From contig NZ_CP061315.1 in assembly GCF_018688315.1 (NCBI RefSeq), forward strand, positions 1,674,001 through 1,738,000: a stretch of DNA of 64,000 nucleotides. The letters are read 5' to 3'. Made by a program: the position numbers and the translations under genes. Source of the DNA: Polynucleobacter sp. AP-Kolm-20A-A1. GTDB taxonomy: Bacteria > Pseudomonadota > Gammaproteobacteria > Burkholderiales > Burkholderiaceae. Within the stretch, counting starts at the first letter, position 1; the number at the start of each line of letters is the position of its first letter. Below are positions 53,414 through 63,093 of this stretch, piece by piece. Below the pieces are notes generated by a model. The model had not been told where the DNA came from, did not search any database, and was given only the letters and a program-made list of their open reading frames with translations.

Positions 53414-54839
53414 TCAGAATCTTGACGGTTGCAGTATCGCGCAACTCGCGCAACCAATCCTGATATGCCTGCTCAAACTTTCTTTCACGAATAGCTGCAC
53501 GTGCAAACTGTCGCTGCTTTTCAACAGTCAACTGGGCTTCACGGCGCTCCAATACCTGAATTAAGTGCCAACCAAACTCCGACTTAACGGGATTACTAAC
53601 CTCACCAATTTGCAAGCGGTTCATAGCTTGCTCAAACTCAGGCACCAAATCGCCAGGCCCCATCCAGCCTAAGTTTCCGCCACCCGCAGCAGAACCATCT
53701 TCGGAGTACTTTTTGGCAAGCTCACCAAAGTCTGCCGTTTTAGCGCGAACCTGGTCTCGATAGCCCTGTAGGCGTCTCTCGGCATCTTGGTCAGTTAAGC
53801 CAGGACGACTACGCAAAAGAATGTGGCGCGACATTGTTTGCGTGACCATAATATTTTGTGGGGTAGTAGAAGCGGCTTCCTGCGGCGCTGCCTGAGGCTC
53901 GGGAGCTGCTCCAGCAACAAGTGCACGACGATCCAATACTTTGAGCACGTGGTAACCCGCAGGACTCTTAACGATGCTGCTAGCAACCTGGCCACCGCCA
54001 GTATTTCTGATGGCTTCATAAAATAATTGAGGCAAACGATCTGGAGTTCGGTAGCCCAGATCTTGAAACTTAATATTTGGATTATCTTTAGCTGCCATTG
54101 CGCCTAGTTGCATAAAATCAACATCGCCACGGGCTTGACGCAATAAAGCATCTGCAAGTTTTTTTGCCTCAGCCTGGGTGCCGGCTCCGGCTCCCGCATT
54201 TACTGGAATAAATATCTGCGCTACATCGATTTCTTCTGGAGCGCCTTTTGCTGCAGGTGCAGAGCGCTGTACCCCGCCTCCCGTGATTGCAGCTCTGCGA
54301 TCGGCAATAAAGTTATCAATTTCAGCATCGGAAATTTTAATCTTGCCCTCAACCTCGCGCTCCCGATAACGACTCACAATAACGTCATCACGCAACATTT
54401 CTTTGTAACGCGCAAAAGTTGTTCCCGAGGCATCAACTTTTGCCTTGAATTCGGCATAAGTTAATTTATTTTTTGCCGCAATATCACCAATGATCTTGTT
54501 CAGCTCTTTATCGGTAACTTTTATGCCATCCTGATCAGCATTTTGGAGTTGAATTTTTTCAACAATTAAACGCTCGAGAATGACTTTGCGTAAAGAAGCG
54601 TCATCCGGTAACTTTGCCCCCTGCTTTTTAAGAGCGGCAATTCGATCATCAATTTCTTTGCGTGTAACGTAGCCAGTATTGACAACGGCTGCAACCCCGT
54701 CAATATTTCGAACCTTGCTATCGACAGCACCAGTACTGCGAGCAGAGTCTTGAGCGGTACTAAGACTAGCAAATAAAGCAAAGCCGCCAAATAAAATTGC
54801 GGTGCTAATGTGTTTAAAGCGATTCCTACAAAGCATCAT
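53379..54839 (-). CDS. surA: Periplasmic chaperone and peptidyl-prolyl isomerase SurA
   Basis: SurA escorts unfolded beta-barrel proteins, including LptD, to the BAM complex. The 486-residue precursor has a signal peptide (ILFGGFALFASLSTAQ), the SurA N-terminal domain (DGVAAVVNTGYVTRKEIDDRI onward) and two parvulin domains. The first is at about 205-310 and is less canonical. The second is at about 336-440 (SRHILLRSRPGLTDQD, FGELAKKYSEDGSAAGGGNLGWMGPGDLVPEFE). It overlaps lptD by 4 nt and pdxA by up to 35 nt. Confidence 0.95.
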   Translation of the reverse strand: MMLCRNRFKHISTAILFGGFALFASLSTAQDSARSTGAVDSKVRNIDGVAAVVNTGYVTRKEIDDRIAALKKQGAKLPDDASLRKVILERLIVEKIQLQNADQDGIKVTDKELNKIIGDIAAKNKLTYAEFKAKVDASGTTFARYKEMLRDDVIVSRYREREVEGKIKISDAEIDNFIADRRAAITGGGVQRSAPAAKGAPEEIDVAQIFIPVNAGAGAGTQAEAKKLADALLRQARGDVDFMQLGAMAAKDNPNIKFQDLGYRTPDRLPQLFYEAIRNTGGGQVASSIVKSPAGYHVLKVLDRRALVAGAAPEPQAAPQEAASTTPQNIMVTQTMSRHILLRSRPGLTDQDAERRLQGYRDQVRAKTADFGELAKKYSEDGSAAGGGNLGWMGPGDLVPEFEQAMNRLQIGEVSNPVKSEFGWHLIQVLERREAQLTVEKQRQFARAAIRERKFEQAYQDWLRELRDTATVKILNVEDAATSAPR

Positions 54840-57358
54840 TGATAGTTCTCATAAATTGAGGGGGGGATTGGCTTAGAGGTGGGCATATATCCAGGGACAT
54901 TTAACTTCATAATATCAACTGGATTGCTTCCTGCGCTAGCAAAGCCTCTAAATTCTATTTGGAATAGGATTTGGGTGGTGGTTATCTGTGATGTATTGAC
55001 CACTTGAGAGTACGCCCCACGGAAAGTCCAGCAATCACGAGTCCACTCTAAAGCCATTAAAGTATTTAAGGTTTTAGTAGCTAAAGCATCATATCCCCAA
55101 CGTCCCAGCACCGAAACTTCACGGGTAAGCGGCCACTGTCCAGAAATATTGTATTGATCGGTTGTTGTAGCAGCCGGGACAAAAGTTTGATTGTTTTGCA
55201 CCGAAGCCTGAACTGGTGGTGACCATACATTGCGATAACCAAAATTTAAACTTCTACCAGGAGTTGGTCGCCAACTACCACCAACAGTACTTTGAACAAA
55301 TTTATTTAACTGAGTGTTGTACTGTCCAAATACATCCGCACTGAAGTTACCAAGCAAACGAATCGATCCCGACCCCAAGGTATCTGAATAAGTGGTGGGA
55401 TTCGTAATATTTCCATTCAACCCAACTCTTTGGCCTGTGAATTGCTGCTTCTGAGCAAGCGTAACGTTCGCACGTTCAGCACCAGTATTGGCCTCAATCA
55501 TGCGGCTAGTTAAACCCAGCGTTGCAGCGTTGCTATCTGCAATACGGTCATTACCAACGAATGTGTTTTCACTAAAGATTTGAGAGACGCCAAAACCTGC
55601 ATCAGCCGTATCGAAGATTGGTGTTTGCGCTTGACTTTGATACGGGGTATATAAATAAAATGCGCGTGGCTCTACTGTTACCAACATATCGCGACCATAA
55701 AAACCTTTTAACTCGGCTGCCTCACGCTCAAGAGCTAAACCGGAATCTAGACTAAAGGTGGGGATAGTAAAGCCCTGCACAATGGGGACGGTGCCTGTAG
55801 TAAATTGCGTTGCGTTATAGGTGTTTGACTGAAAGCTCACCTTAGGCGTTAAGTAATAACCTGGAGTCACTTGTGGGAGTGACATTGCACCCTTAAGAAC
55901 GGTTCTATCAGCCTGACTGTAAACACCAGGTGCTGTTGCTGCTAAATTGCCACCAATGTTGTAAGAAAAGCGTGTGAAATCAGACGAGAAAGTGGTAACT
56001 GGTCCACTTGGCAAAGCCAAATATTTTCCGCTTGCATCTGCGGCAGCTGGGGTCATGCGGTTGTTATATGCAGCAGTGATATTTGGCAATATGTTGTATG
56101 GGGCCTGTACCGTGACAGTTGGATCGGGCTGCAAAGTTTGGAATGTTGCCGCTTTAGCACCCACAGTCCAGTTACTTAAGCTGCCTGTAAGATTTTTGGT
56201 GGTTCCAGCTTCCTGACGAAACTGACTTGTAACAGCTCCAGCAATACTTTGTGAAAAATCCGTTGGATACATATTGTCGGAAACCCTCGACATATTAGCG
56301 TAGCCCGTCCAGGCACCGGGAAGTGGAACACCGCCATACCCCATGCCACCACTAAATATCTGTCGCTGTTGCCAGTCGTACTTCCAGCGATCTGTACCTG
56401 TCTTCTTATCGTAAGACATGAATTCACCCATTGCAGTGCCGGAATACTGGCTATCCAAGAATCGATACTGAGCTCCGAGCATAGCGCCCCGTTGATTCAT
56501 ATAACGCGGCAATAAAAGCAAATCACGATTGGGGGCAATGTTAACGTAATAGGGCTGAGTAATATCAAGGCCATTATTAGAGCTGTAGCCTGCTACTGGA
56601 GCAAGCAGACCTGAGCGACGTTGGCCACCAGTTGGCGCCGTGAAATACGGCACATAAGCAATGGGTACATCGAAGAAACGCATGACACCATGTGTGCCAA
56701 CCATTTCTTTTTGCTCGTTATCAATCTCCATCGTGCTGACAGTGAAATACCAATCCATGTTTTCCGGGGTACACGTCGTGTAGGTGGCCTTATCAAATAC
56801 AAATACATCAGCGCTTTGTACAGTTAATTTATTGGCTGACCCATTGCCACCGTTATCGCGCAATAGATACACAGGAGTCTCCATTGCACCTTCGCGCGCA
56901 TCTACTTTGAATTGTCCTTTAGGACCCTTAAAGGTCACATTGCCTTTTGACAATTCAGCATTACCCAATAGATCAGCAACATCGGTGTCTGGGTCATAAG
57001 TAATTTCGTCCGCTTTTAATACTGCGCCATTACGACGAATTTGCGCACGGCCTTTTAGATGCATATCACGATCCACGACACCATCAATAGAATCGCTAGA
57101 TGTAAACGTAAGTGCCTTGCCATCACTAATTGGCTGACCAACACGCAACTGATCATCTAACTTTAAAATGGTCACATTGCCGCGATCGGGAAGCAAAATA
57201 GTATTAGCTGATTGCTGCCCAAGAGGGGGTAATGGGGCTGGTGCTTGGGCATGCCCCGGAAGCACGACAATAAGGGTTGCCACCCCCATCATTACGCGCA
57301 GGGTTGCAGCTATTAAAAGAGGGGCGCAAAGGCCGGCGCGACGGCGATAATGACTCAT
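54836..57358 (-). CDS. lptD: LPS-assembly protein LptD
   Basis: LptD is the outer-membrane barrel that, with LptE, inserts LPS into the outer leaflet. The 840-residue precursor has a signal peptide, a periplasmic beta-jellyroll (OstA) domain at about 75-220 (LKGRAQIRRNGAVLKADEITYDPDTDVADLLGNAEL) and the C-terminal barrel. Conserved blocks include YFTAPTGGQRRSGLLAP and LEREAAELKGFYGRDM. A run of seven C (minus strand, 54860-54866) codes for prolines just before the C-terminus. It heads the lptD-surA-pdxA-rsmA operon, divergent from amgK. Confidence 0.95.
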   Translation of the reverse strand: MSHYRRRAGLCAPLLIAATLRVMMGVATLIVVLPGHAQAPAPLPPLGQQSANTILLPDRGNVTILKLDDQLRVGQPISDGKALTFTSSDSIDGVVDRDMHLKGRAQIRRNGAVLKADEITYDPDTDVADLLGNAELSKGNVTFKGPKGQFKVDAREGAMETPVYLLRDNGGNGSANKLTVQSADVFVFDKATYTTCTPENMDWYFTVSTMEIDNEQKEMVGTHGVMRFFDVPIAYVPYFTAPTGGQRRSGLLAPVAGYSSNNGLDITQPYYVNIAPNRDLLLLPRYMNQRGAMLGAQYRFLDSQYSGTAMGEFMSYDKKTGTDRWKYDWQQRQIFSGGMGYGGVPLPGAWTGYANMSRVSDNMYPTDFSQSIAGAVTSQFRQEAGTTKNLTGSLSNWTVGAKAATFQTLQPDPTVTVQAPYNILPNITAAYNNRMTPAAADASGKYLALPSGPVTTFSSDFTRFSYNIGGNLAATAPGVYSQADRTVLKGAMSLPQVTPGYYLTPKVSFQSNTYNATQFTTGTVPIVQGFTIPTFSLDSGLALEREAAELKGFYGRDMLVTVEPRAFYLYTPYQSQAQTPIFDTADAGFGVSQIFSENTFVGNDRIADSNAATLGLTSRMIEANTGAERANVTLAQKQQFTGQRVGLNGNITNPTTYSDTLGSGSIRLLGNFSADVFGQYNTQLNKFVQSTVGGSWRPTPGRSLNFGYRNVWSPPVQASVQNNQTFVPAATTTDQYNISGQWPLTREVSVLGRWGYDALATKTLNTLMALEWTRDCWTFRGAYSQVVNTSQITTTQILFQIEFRGFASAGSNPVDIMKLNVPGYMPTSKPIPPSIYENYQ

Positions 57359-57391
57359 AGATCCAGACCCGCCTTATTATACGAATCGACC

Positions 57392-58384
57392 ATGACTGAC
57401 TCTCGCTTAAATACCCTTCGCAGCTGGCTAAAAGGCCTACAAGCTAACTGGCAATTAGATCTCGACACTTTGACCCCCGCATCAGCGGATGCCAGCTTTC
57501 GACGGTATTTCAGGATTGAGTCCAAAAAGGTAGATTTTCCAACCTTGATCATCATGGATGCCCCTCCGCAGCATGAGCCTTTAGATGCCTTCATTCAAGT
57601 CGATTTATTGCTCTCCGAGGCAGGTCTAAATGTCCCCAAAATTCTTGAACAAGACCTTACCAACGGCTTCTTATTATTAAATGATCTTGGCAACAAAACA
57701 TACCTTGCAGAGCTCAATAATGAGAGCGCAGATCATCTTTATCAAGCTGCAACACATGCGTTGGTAGAAATGCAACTTGCGAGCAAACCCAATGTATTGC
57801 CAAACTATGATGAAGCACTCTTACAACGTGAATTAGATTTGTTTCCAGAATGGTATCTAAAGAAGCATCTCAATATTCAACTAAATGGTTTGCAAGAAGC
57901 GCAGATCAAAAAATCATTTGAACTCATTATTGAAAATAATTTGGCGCAAGCAAAAGTCTATGTGCATCGTGACTATCATTCACGTAACTTGATGGTGACT
58001 GAAAAAAATAATCCGGGCGTAATTGATTTCCAAGATGCTGTCTATGGCCCCATTACTTATGATGCTGCTTCGCTCTGGCGCGATGCTTACATTGCCTGGC
58101 CTGAGGAACGCGTAATTGACTGGGTTATTAAATTTTGGGAAGAAGGTCGTAAGGCTGGGCTTCCCATGCCGAATGACTTTGGTCAGTTCTACCGAGATTT
58201 TGAATGGATGGGTTTGCAGCGCCACCTGAAGGTTCTTGGTATTTTTGCAAGACTTTTTCATCGTGATGGAAAAGATGGCTACCTCAAAGACATTCCATTA
58301 GTTCTTGAATATGCCATTGCCTGCGCCAACCGCTATATTGAATTAAAACCATTGGCACGAATTTTAGAGGCCACTCGCTCATGA
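57392..58384 (+). CDS. amgK: N-acetylmuramate/N-acetylglucosamine anomeric kinase
   Basis: AmgK phosphorylates MurNAc and GlcNAc at C1 in the peptidoglycan recycling route that bypasses early MurA/MurB steps. From the ATG at 57392 it has 330 residues with an aminoglycoside-phosphotransferase fold. ASADASFRRYFRIES is at the start, Brenner's catalytic motif VYVHRDYHSRNLMV in the middle, and the metal motif VIDFQDAVYGPITYDAASL follows. A longer frame begins at 57350 but overlaps lptD. murU follows with a 4-nt overlap. The lptD/amgK/murU neighbourhood is the same as in Pseudomonas. Confidence 0.92.
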   Translation: MTDSRLNTLRSWLKGLQANWQLDLDTLTPASADASFRRYFRIESKKVDFPTLIIMDAPPQHEPLDAFIQVDLLLSEAGLNVPKILEQDLTNGFLLLNDLGNKTYLAELNNESADHLYQAATHALVEMQLASKPNVLPNYDEALLQRELDLFPEWYLKKHLNIQLNGLQEAQIKKSFELIIENNLAQAKVYVHRDYHSRNLMVTEKNNPGVIDFQDAVYGPITYDAASLWRDAYIAWPEERVIDWVIKFWEEGRKAGLPMPNDFGQFYRDFEWMGLQRHLKVLGIFARLFHRDGKDGYLKDIPLVLEYAIACANRYIELKPLARILEATRS

Positions 58385-59097
58385 ATAAGCGCTTGCTGAT
58401 TCCCTGCTTTCTGCTGGCTGCAGGTAGAGGTGAACGGATGCGCCCTCTTACGGATGATCTACCAAAACCCCTCTTAACAATCCAAAACAAATCTCTATTG
58501 CAATGGCATATAGAAGCATTAGCGAAAGCTGGAATTCAAAACATCGTTATCAACCACGCTTGGTTGGGTGAAAAAATTGAGAAGGTCTTGGGTGATGGCA
58601 GCCAATTTAACCTACACATCAAATACTCCCCCGAAGAAACGGCTTTAGAAACTGCTGGCGGAATACGCCAAGCGCTTTCCATCCTGAATCCAGGGGAATA
58701 CTTTTTAGTAATCAATGGGGATGTATTTAGTCCAAACCTGCCAATTTCCCAGCTCTTGGATACTGCCGCCAAGATGGGTTTGGATAGTCATCAGCCTTTG
58801 GCCCACCTCCTGATGGTCCCCAACCCCGTCCAGCACCCCGAGGGAGATTTCTACCTCCAGGGCTCGTCCGTAAAGAATTCAGCAGCACCCAATGCTGAAA
58901 AGCTCACATTCTCAGGAATTGGCATTTATCACAAAGACTTGTTTAAAGGTCTGGAATATGGTGCTCCAGCTAAGCTAGCCCCCTTACTAAGAACTGCCAT
59001 GGAGCAAAATAAAGTGTCCGGTGAAAAATATGTCGGCCCATGGCACGATGTAGGTACGCCACAACGCTTACAAGAGCTCAATGCAGCATATGAATAA
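58381..59097 (+). CDS. murU: N-acetylmuramate alpha-1-phosphate uridylyltransferase
   Basis: MurU makes UDP-MurNAc from the AmgK product, completing fosfomycin-tolerant cell-wall recycling. The 238-residue nucleotidyltransferase begins CFLLAAGRGERMRPLTDDLPKPLLTI, with the G-x-G-x-R nucleotide signature. It continues IKYSPEETALETAGGIRQAL, FLVINGDVFSPNLP and FSGIGIYHKDLF, and ends with GPWHDVGTPQRL. It is coupled to amgK by ATGA and overlaps the start of pepP. Confidence 0.93.
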   Translation: MNKRLLIPCFLLAAGRGERMRPLTDDLPKPLLTIQNKSLLQWHIEALAKAGIQNIVINHAWLGEKIEKVLGDGSQFNLHIKYSPEETALETAGGIRQALSILNPGEYFLVINGDVFSPNLPISQLLDTAAKMGLDSHQPLAHLLMVPNPVQHPEGDFYLQGSSVKNSAAPNAEKLTFSGIGIYHKDLFKGLEYGAPAKLAPLLRTAMEQNKVSGEKYVGPWHDVGTPQRLQELNAAYE

Positions 59098-60457
59098 AAA
59101 CGATATTTATCAGCTTCGTAGAAATGCCCTAGCAAAACAAATGCTTGCCAAAACTGGTGGCGGCATCGCTGTGATCTCGACTGCACCAGAGCTAGCTCGC
59201 AACCGCGATAGCGAATTTCCCTATCGTCACGATAGTGATTTTTTCTACTTAACGGGTTTTGAAGAACCTGGAGCCACGCTTGTCATGAAGGTTGATGACG
59301 ACGCAGGAAATGCTCAACTTCAATCTCATTTGTTTTGCAGACCTAAAGATCTTGAACGAGAAATTTGGGATGGTATTCGCCTTGGTCCTGAGGCGGCTCC
59401 AAAAGTTTTAGGTCTTGAATTTGCTCACAGCAATCAAGAGCTCGATCAAAAGCTTGGTGAATTATTGGCTGATCAAGATGCAGTCTATGTACGCCTGTCA
59501 GAAAGCGCTGAAGCCGATAGACGCTTGCGTCATTGGATGAAACAAGTGCGCAGTCAGGCACGTTCCGGAGTAAACCCGCCCTCAGAATTTCATGATGTTG
59601 AAGCACTGATACATGAAATGCGTTTATTTAAGGATGCGCATGAAATCGACATCATGCGTCGTGCTGCAGCCATCTCTGCGCGCGCCCATATCCGAGCAAT
59701 GCAAATTTGTAAGCCTGGCATGCGTGAATATCAACTCGAAGCAGAATTACTCCATGAGTTCCGCAATAGTGGTGCACAAAGTGTTGCATATAACAGCATT
59801 GTTGCGGGCGGCGAGAACTCTTGCATCCTCCACTATCGTGCTGGTGCAACTGAATTGCGCAGTGGTGAGCTATGTCTAATTGATGCCGGTTGTGAGTTGG
59901 ATGGCTATGCTTCAGATATCACCCGCACATTTCCAGTGAATGGAAAATTTACCGGGCCACAACGCGCTTTATATGACATCACACTAGCAGCGCAAGAAGC
60001 TGCTATTGCAGCAACCAAAGTAGGCAACACTTTCATGCAACCTCATGAGGCGGCACTCAAAGTTCTCACTCAGGGATTGCTAGACGAGAAGTTACTCAAG
60101 CTCTCTGAATTAGGCTCTTTGGACAACGCCATTGAAACAGCGGCTTATCGCCGCTTCTACATGCACCGCACCTCTCATTGGCTTGGCATGGATGTTCATG
60201 ATGTTGGCTCATATCGTGAAACATCACAAGATATATCCGGCACAGAAAAGCCTTGGCGCATGCTCAAAAGCGGCATGGTCATCACAATTGAGCCGGGTCT
60301 ATATGTCAGACCCGCGGACGACATTGATGAGGCCTTCTGGAACATTGGGATTCGCATTGAAGATGATGCCGTAATCAATGACTCAGGATGTGAATTGATT
60401 TCACGTGGCGTACCGGTCAAAGCAGATGAGATTGAAGCGCTCATGAAAAACTCATAA
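59081..60457 (+). CDS. pepP: Xaa-Pro aminopeptidase (aminopeptidase P)
   Basis: PepP is a dimanganese M24B peptidase that removes the N-terminal residue before proline. The 458-residue protein has an N-terminal domain (RRNALAKQMLA, RNRDSEFPYRHDSDFFYLTGFEEPGA). The pita-bread catalytic domain has metal ligands in LIDAGCELDGYASDITRTFPVNG, YMHRTSHWLGMDVHDVG, MVITIEPGLYV and GIRIEDDAVI. An alternative ATG at 59090 exists. AAGAG before 59081 favours the longer form. It overlaps murU and precedes ubiH, as in E. coli. Confidence 0.95.
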   Translation: MQHMNKNDIYQLRRNALAKQMLAKTGGGIAVISTAPELARNRDSEFPYRHDSDFFYLTGFEEPGATLVMKVDDDAGNAQLQSHLFCRPKDLEREIWDGIRLGPEAAPKVLGLEFAHSNQELDQKLGELLADQDAVYVRLSESAEADRRLRHWMKQVRSQARSGVNPPSEFHDVEALIHEMRLFKDAHEIDIMRRAAAISARAHIRAMQICKPGMREYQLEAELLHEFRNSGAQSVAYNSIVAGGENSCILHYRAGATELRSGELCLIDAGCELDGYASDITRTFPVNGKFTGPQRALYDITLAAQEAAIAATKVGNTFMQPHEAALKVLTQGLLDEKLLKLSELGSLDNAIETAAYRRFYMHRTSHWLGMDVHDVGSYRETSQDISGTEKPWRMLKSGMVITIEPGLYVRPADDIDEAFWNIGIRIEDDAVINDSGCELISRGVPVKADEIEALMKNS

Positions 60458-60469
60458 AAATAACTAAAA

Positions 60470-61621
60470 ATGAGTTCGTCCAATTGCGATATTTTGATTC
60501 AGGGAGGTGGTCCAGTAGGATTGGCTTGCGCCGCCTGGATATTGCAAAAATTTCCCGATGCAAGTGTCATATTACTTGATCGAAATCCCGTAAATGATGA
60601 AGATCTTGTAAACGCAGACAGTCGCGGTATTGCGCTCTCGCATGGCAGTAAGCTGTTGCTCGACACCATTCATGCTTGGCCAAAAGAATTTGCGCAAATT
60701 CATCGAGTACATGTTTCACAAGCTGGGCGCTTTGGCCGTGCACTAATGACGCGTGAAGAGCTCAAGCAGGATGCCCTTGGACACATCATTCGCTATCGCG
60801 ATATTCATGTCACGCTTCGCCAAGCCTTAAGGGCGATTCAAACAAAAAGTAAAAACTTCGCGTGGAAGCATATTAGCGAAGGTGTCGAAGAAAATATCAT
60901 TCAAGCTAAATGTGTTGTGCACGCTGAAGGTGGATTATTTAAGAAGCAGGACTGGGTCGAATCTGGTCGTGATTATGGCCAATCTGCTTTAGTTGGCCTA
61001 GTAGAAGTAGAAAATGCAGCGCCCCACCAAGCCTGGGAACGTTTTACATCAGAGGGCCCTCTAGCAGTTCTGCCAAGTCACTATGGTTCTAACATTCTGA
61101 ATCTCGTTTGGTGTGGTTCGCCCGCTTCATCACAACACCACTTACAACTGAGTGATGCAGATTTTTTAGATGCATTACAAAATGAATTTGGTTCACGCAT
61201 TGGACGCTTTTTAAAAATTCAAGATCGTCGCTTATACGAACTCGGCCTGAACTACCGCAAAGAGATTGCTAAGGACAATGAAGTTTGGATTGGCAATGCT
61301 GCCCAAACTCTGCACCCTGTGGCAGGGCAAGGTCTGAACTTAGGGCTACGTGATGCCTATCTCTTATCAGAAACATTGGTTGATGTATTTTCCGGATCCG
61401 AGCAATCCTCCATCGAAATCCAAAACGCCCTCCAGAGTTATGCCCAAAGTCGCAAAGCCGATAGAAAAGCTACTATTGGGCTAACAGACTTTATGGCCAG
61501 AGTATTTACATCGAATCTAGCCCCAGTTGTGGTCGCTCGCGGACTGGCTTTATCGGCCCTTCAGTGGGTTCCGCCAATCAAGACAGCCTTAGCCCGCCAG
61601 ATGATGTTTGGCAGGCGCTAA
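60470..61621 (+). CDS. ubiH: UbiH/UbiF/COQ6-family FAD monooxygenase
   Basis: This is a flavin hydroxylase of ubiquinone ring synthesis. The 383-residue protein has the dinucleotide motif ILIQGGGPVGLACAAWIL (about 5-22), ADSRGIALSHGSKLLLD, and the late FAD motif WIGNAAQTLHPVAGQGLNLGLRDA (about 274-297). These are family hallmarks. Which ring position it hydroxylates is uncertain from sequence; the position after pepP argues for UbiH. It is followed by a stem-loop before dusB. Confidence 0.88.
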   Translation: MSSSNCDILIQGGGPVGLACAAWILQKFPDASVILLDRNPVNDEDLVNADSRGIALSHGSKLLLDTIHAWPKEFAQIHRVHVSQAGRFGRALMTREELKQDALGHIIRYRDIHVTLRQALRAIQTKSKNFAWKHISEGVEENIIQAKCVVHAEGGLFKKQDWVESGRDYGQSALVGLVEVENAAPHQAWERFTSEGPLAVLPSHYGSNILNLVWCGSPASSQHHLQLSDADFLDALQNEFGSRIGRFLKIQDRRLYELGLNYRKEIAKDNEVWIGNAAQTLHPVAGQGLNLGLRDAYLLSETLVDVFSGSEQSSIEIQNALQSYAQSRKADRKATIGLTDFMARVFTSNLAPVVVARGLALSALQWVPPIKTALARQMMFGRR

Positions 61622-61675
61622 AGGGCTTAAATCACCCTCAAAATCCAAGCGCTCACCATTTGATCTAAAACAAGC

Positions 61676-61701
61676 AATCTGCCTAAAAAATAGGCAGATT
61701 T
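61676..61701 (+). terminator. Stem-loop between ubiH and dusB, probable weak terminator
   Basis: AATCTGCCTA and TAGGCAGATT form a perfect 10-bp stem around five A, followed by only a short T-run. It separates the pepP-ubiH unit from dusB-fis. Read-through is possible because the T-tract is short. Confidence 0.6.
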
Positions 61702-61749
61702 AGGGTCGATTGTGCTAAAGTGTCATGCTTTCCGCCCAAGCCCTTTTAG

Positions 61750-62766
61750 ATGAACATTGGTCCTCACCTCCTCGCAAATAAGCTTTTTGTAGCCCCTATG
61801 GCTGGGGTAACAGATCGTCCTTTTAGGCAGCTTTGCAAGAAATTAGGTGCTGGCTATGCCGTTTCCGAAATGGTGGCATCCAATGCTCTGCTTTGGAAAA
61901 GTGAAAAAACGCAACGTCGAGCAAATCACGTTGGCGAGTTCAAGCCGATCGCTGTGCAAATTGCAGGTGCCGATCCCGCCATGATGGCGGCTGCTGCAAA
62001 AATCAACGTAGATCACGGCGCCCAAATTATTGATATCAATATGGGCTGCCCAGCAAAAAAAGTTTGTAATGTTGCCGCGGGCTCTGCGTTATTACGTGAC
62101 GAACCTCTGGTACAACAAATTTTAGAGGCAGTCGTTAATGCCGTTGGAGTTGGTCCAGATGCGGTACCGGTAACCTTAAAGATTCGCACCGGCTGGGATC
62201 GTGAACACAAAAATGCAATTGAGATTGCGCGCTTAGCAGAAAAAAGTGGCATCTCCATGTTGACCGTGCACGGTCGCACTAGAGCCGATCTATATCACGG
62301 TGAAGCAGAATACGAAACAATTACCGCCGTTAAAAATAGTGTGAGAATACCGGTGGTGGCCAATGGCGACATCAATAACCCTGAAAAAGCAGAGCAAGTT
62401 TTAAAGGTCACCGGTGCAGATGCCATCATGATTGGTCGCGCCGCACAAGGACGCCCTTGGATTTTTCGTGAAATTAATCATTACCTAGAAACTGGTGGCA
62501 AGCTGCCGACCCCGGAGATCAATGAGATCCAGGCCATCATGAATGCCCACCTTTTGGATCACTATGAGTTTTACGGCGAGCACATTGGCCTTCGCACCGC
62601 ACGTAAGCACATTGGCTGGTATTGCAAAGGCTTACGTGACTCGCATGCTTTCCGCCAACGCATGAATACTGCCGATGATTGCAAGACGCAATTGCAAATG
62701 GTGAATGATTATTTTGATGAGATGAAATCTCATTCTGATCGTTTGCTGTTTTTAGAAGCCGCTTGA
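61750..62766 (+). CDS. dusB: tRNA-dihydrouridine synthase B
   Basis: DusB is an FMN enzyme that reduces uridine at position 17 in the tRNA D-loop. The 338-residue protein has LFVAPMAGVTDRPFRQLCKKLGAGYAVSEMVAS at the start. The signature DINMGCPAKKVCNVAAGSALLRD (catalytic Cys about 110) follows, with LTVHGRTRADLYHGEAEY, VVANGDINNPEKA and IGRAAQGRPWIF. It is co-transcribed with fis 40 nt downstream, the arrangement known in gammaproteobacteria and common here too. Confidence 0.96.
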   Translation: MNIGPHLLANKLFVAPMAGVTDRPFRQLCKKLGAGYAVSEMVASNALLWKSEKTQRRANHVGEFKPIAVQIAGADPAMMAAAAKINVDHGAQIIDINMGCPAKKVCNVAAGSALLRDEPLVQQILEAVVNAVGVGPDAVPVTLKIRTGWDREHKNAIEIARLAEKSGISMLTVHGRTRADLYHGEAEYETITAVKNSVRIPVVANGDINNPEKAEQVLKVTGADAIMIGRAAQGRPWIFREINHYLETGGKLPTPEINEIQAIMNAHLLDHYEFYGEHIGLRTARKHIGWYCKGLRDSHAFRQRMNTADDCKTQLQMVNDYFDEMKSHSDRLLFLEAA

Positions 62767-62806
62767 TTATTTTTTCTTATATTTGTTTTTGTATTGATAG
62801 ATTGTT

Positions 62807-63046
62807 ATGACCAATAAGCACCCAATTACTGAATGCATTGAAACCCAATTACAAGGTTACCTAAATGACCTTAAAGGAACAGCACCTACTGATATCTATC
62901 AAATGGTATTGGCTGTTGTAGAAAAGCCGATGTTGGAATTAGTGATGCAACATGCTAAACACAACCAGTCCCTAGCAGCACAATACCTTGGCATCAATCG
63001 AAATACCCTTCATAAGAAGTTAGTTGAGCATCAACTACTGAAATAA
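62807..63046 (+). CDS. fis: DNA-binding protein Fis
   Basis: Fis is a small nucleoid-associated, growth-phase-linked regulator that bends DNA. The 79-residue protein is shorter at the N-terminus than the 98-residue E. coli form. The C-terminal helix-turn-helix is intact: MLELVMQHAKHNQSLAAQYLGINRNTLHKKL (about 45-75). The location after dusB and before purH is typical of betaproteobacteria. Confidence 0.95.
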   Translation: MTNKHPITECIETQLQGYLNDLKGTAPTDIYQMVLAVVEKPMLELVMQHAKHNQSLAAQYLGINRNTLHKKLVEHQLLK

Positions 63047-63093
63047 GAATCAACAGTCTTTAACGTAATTTTTAATTAAACCCTCCGAAAAAT

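Noticed and set aside
54860..54866. Seven-base G/C run at the 3' end of lptD as a phase-variable switch
   Set aside because: The gene is essential and the run codes for conserved-looking prolines near the C-terminal strand. Slippage would damage outer-membrane insertion, so a regulatory role is unlikely.
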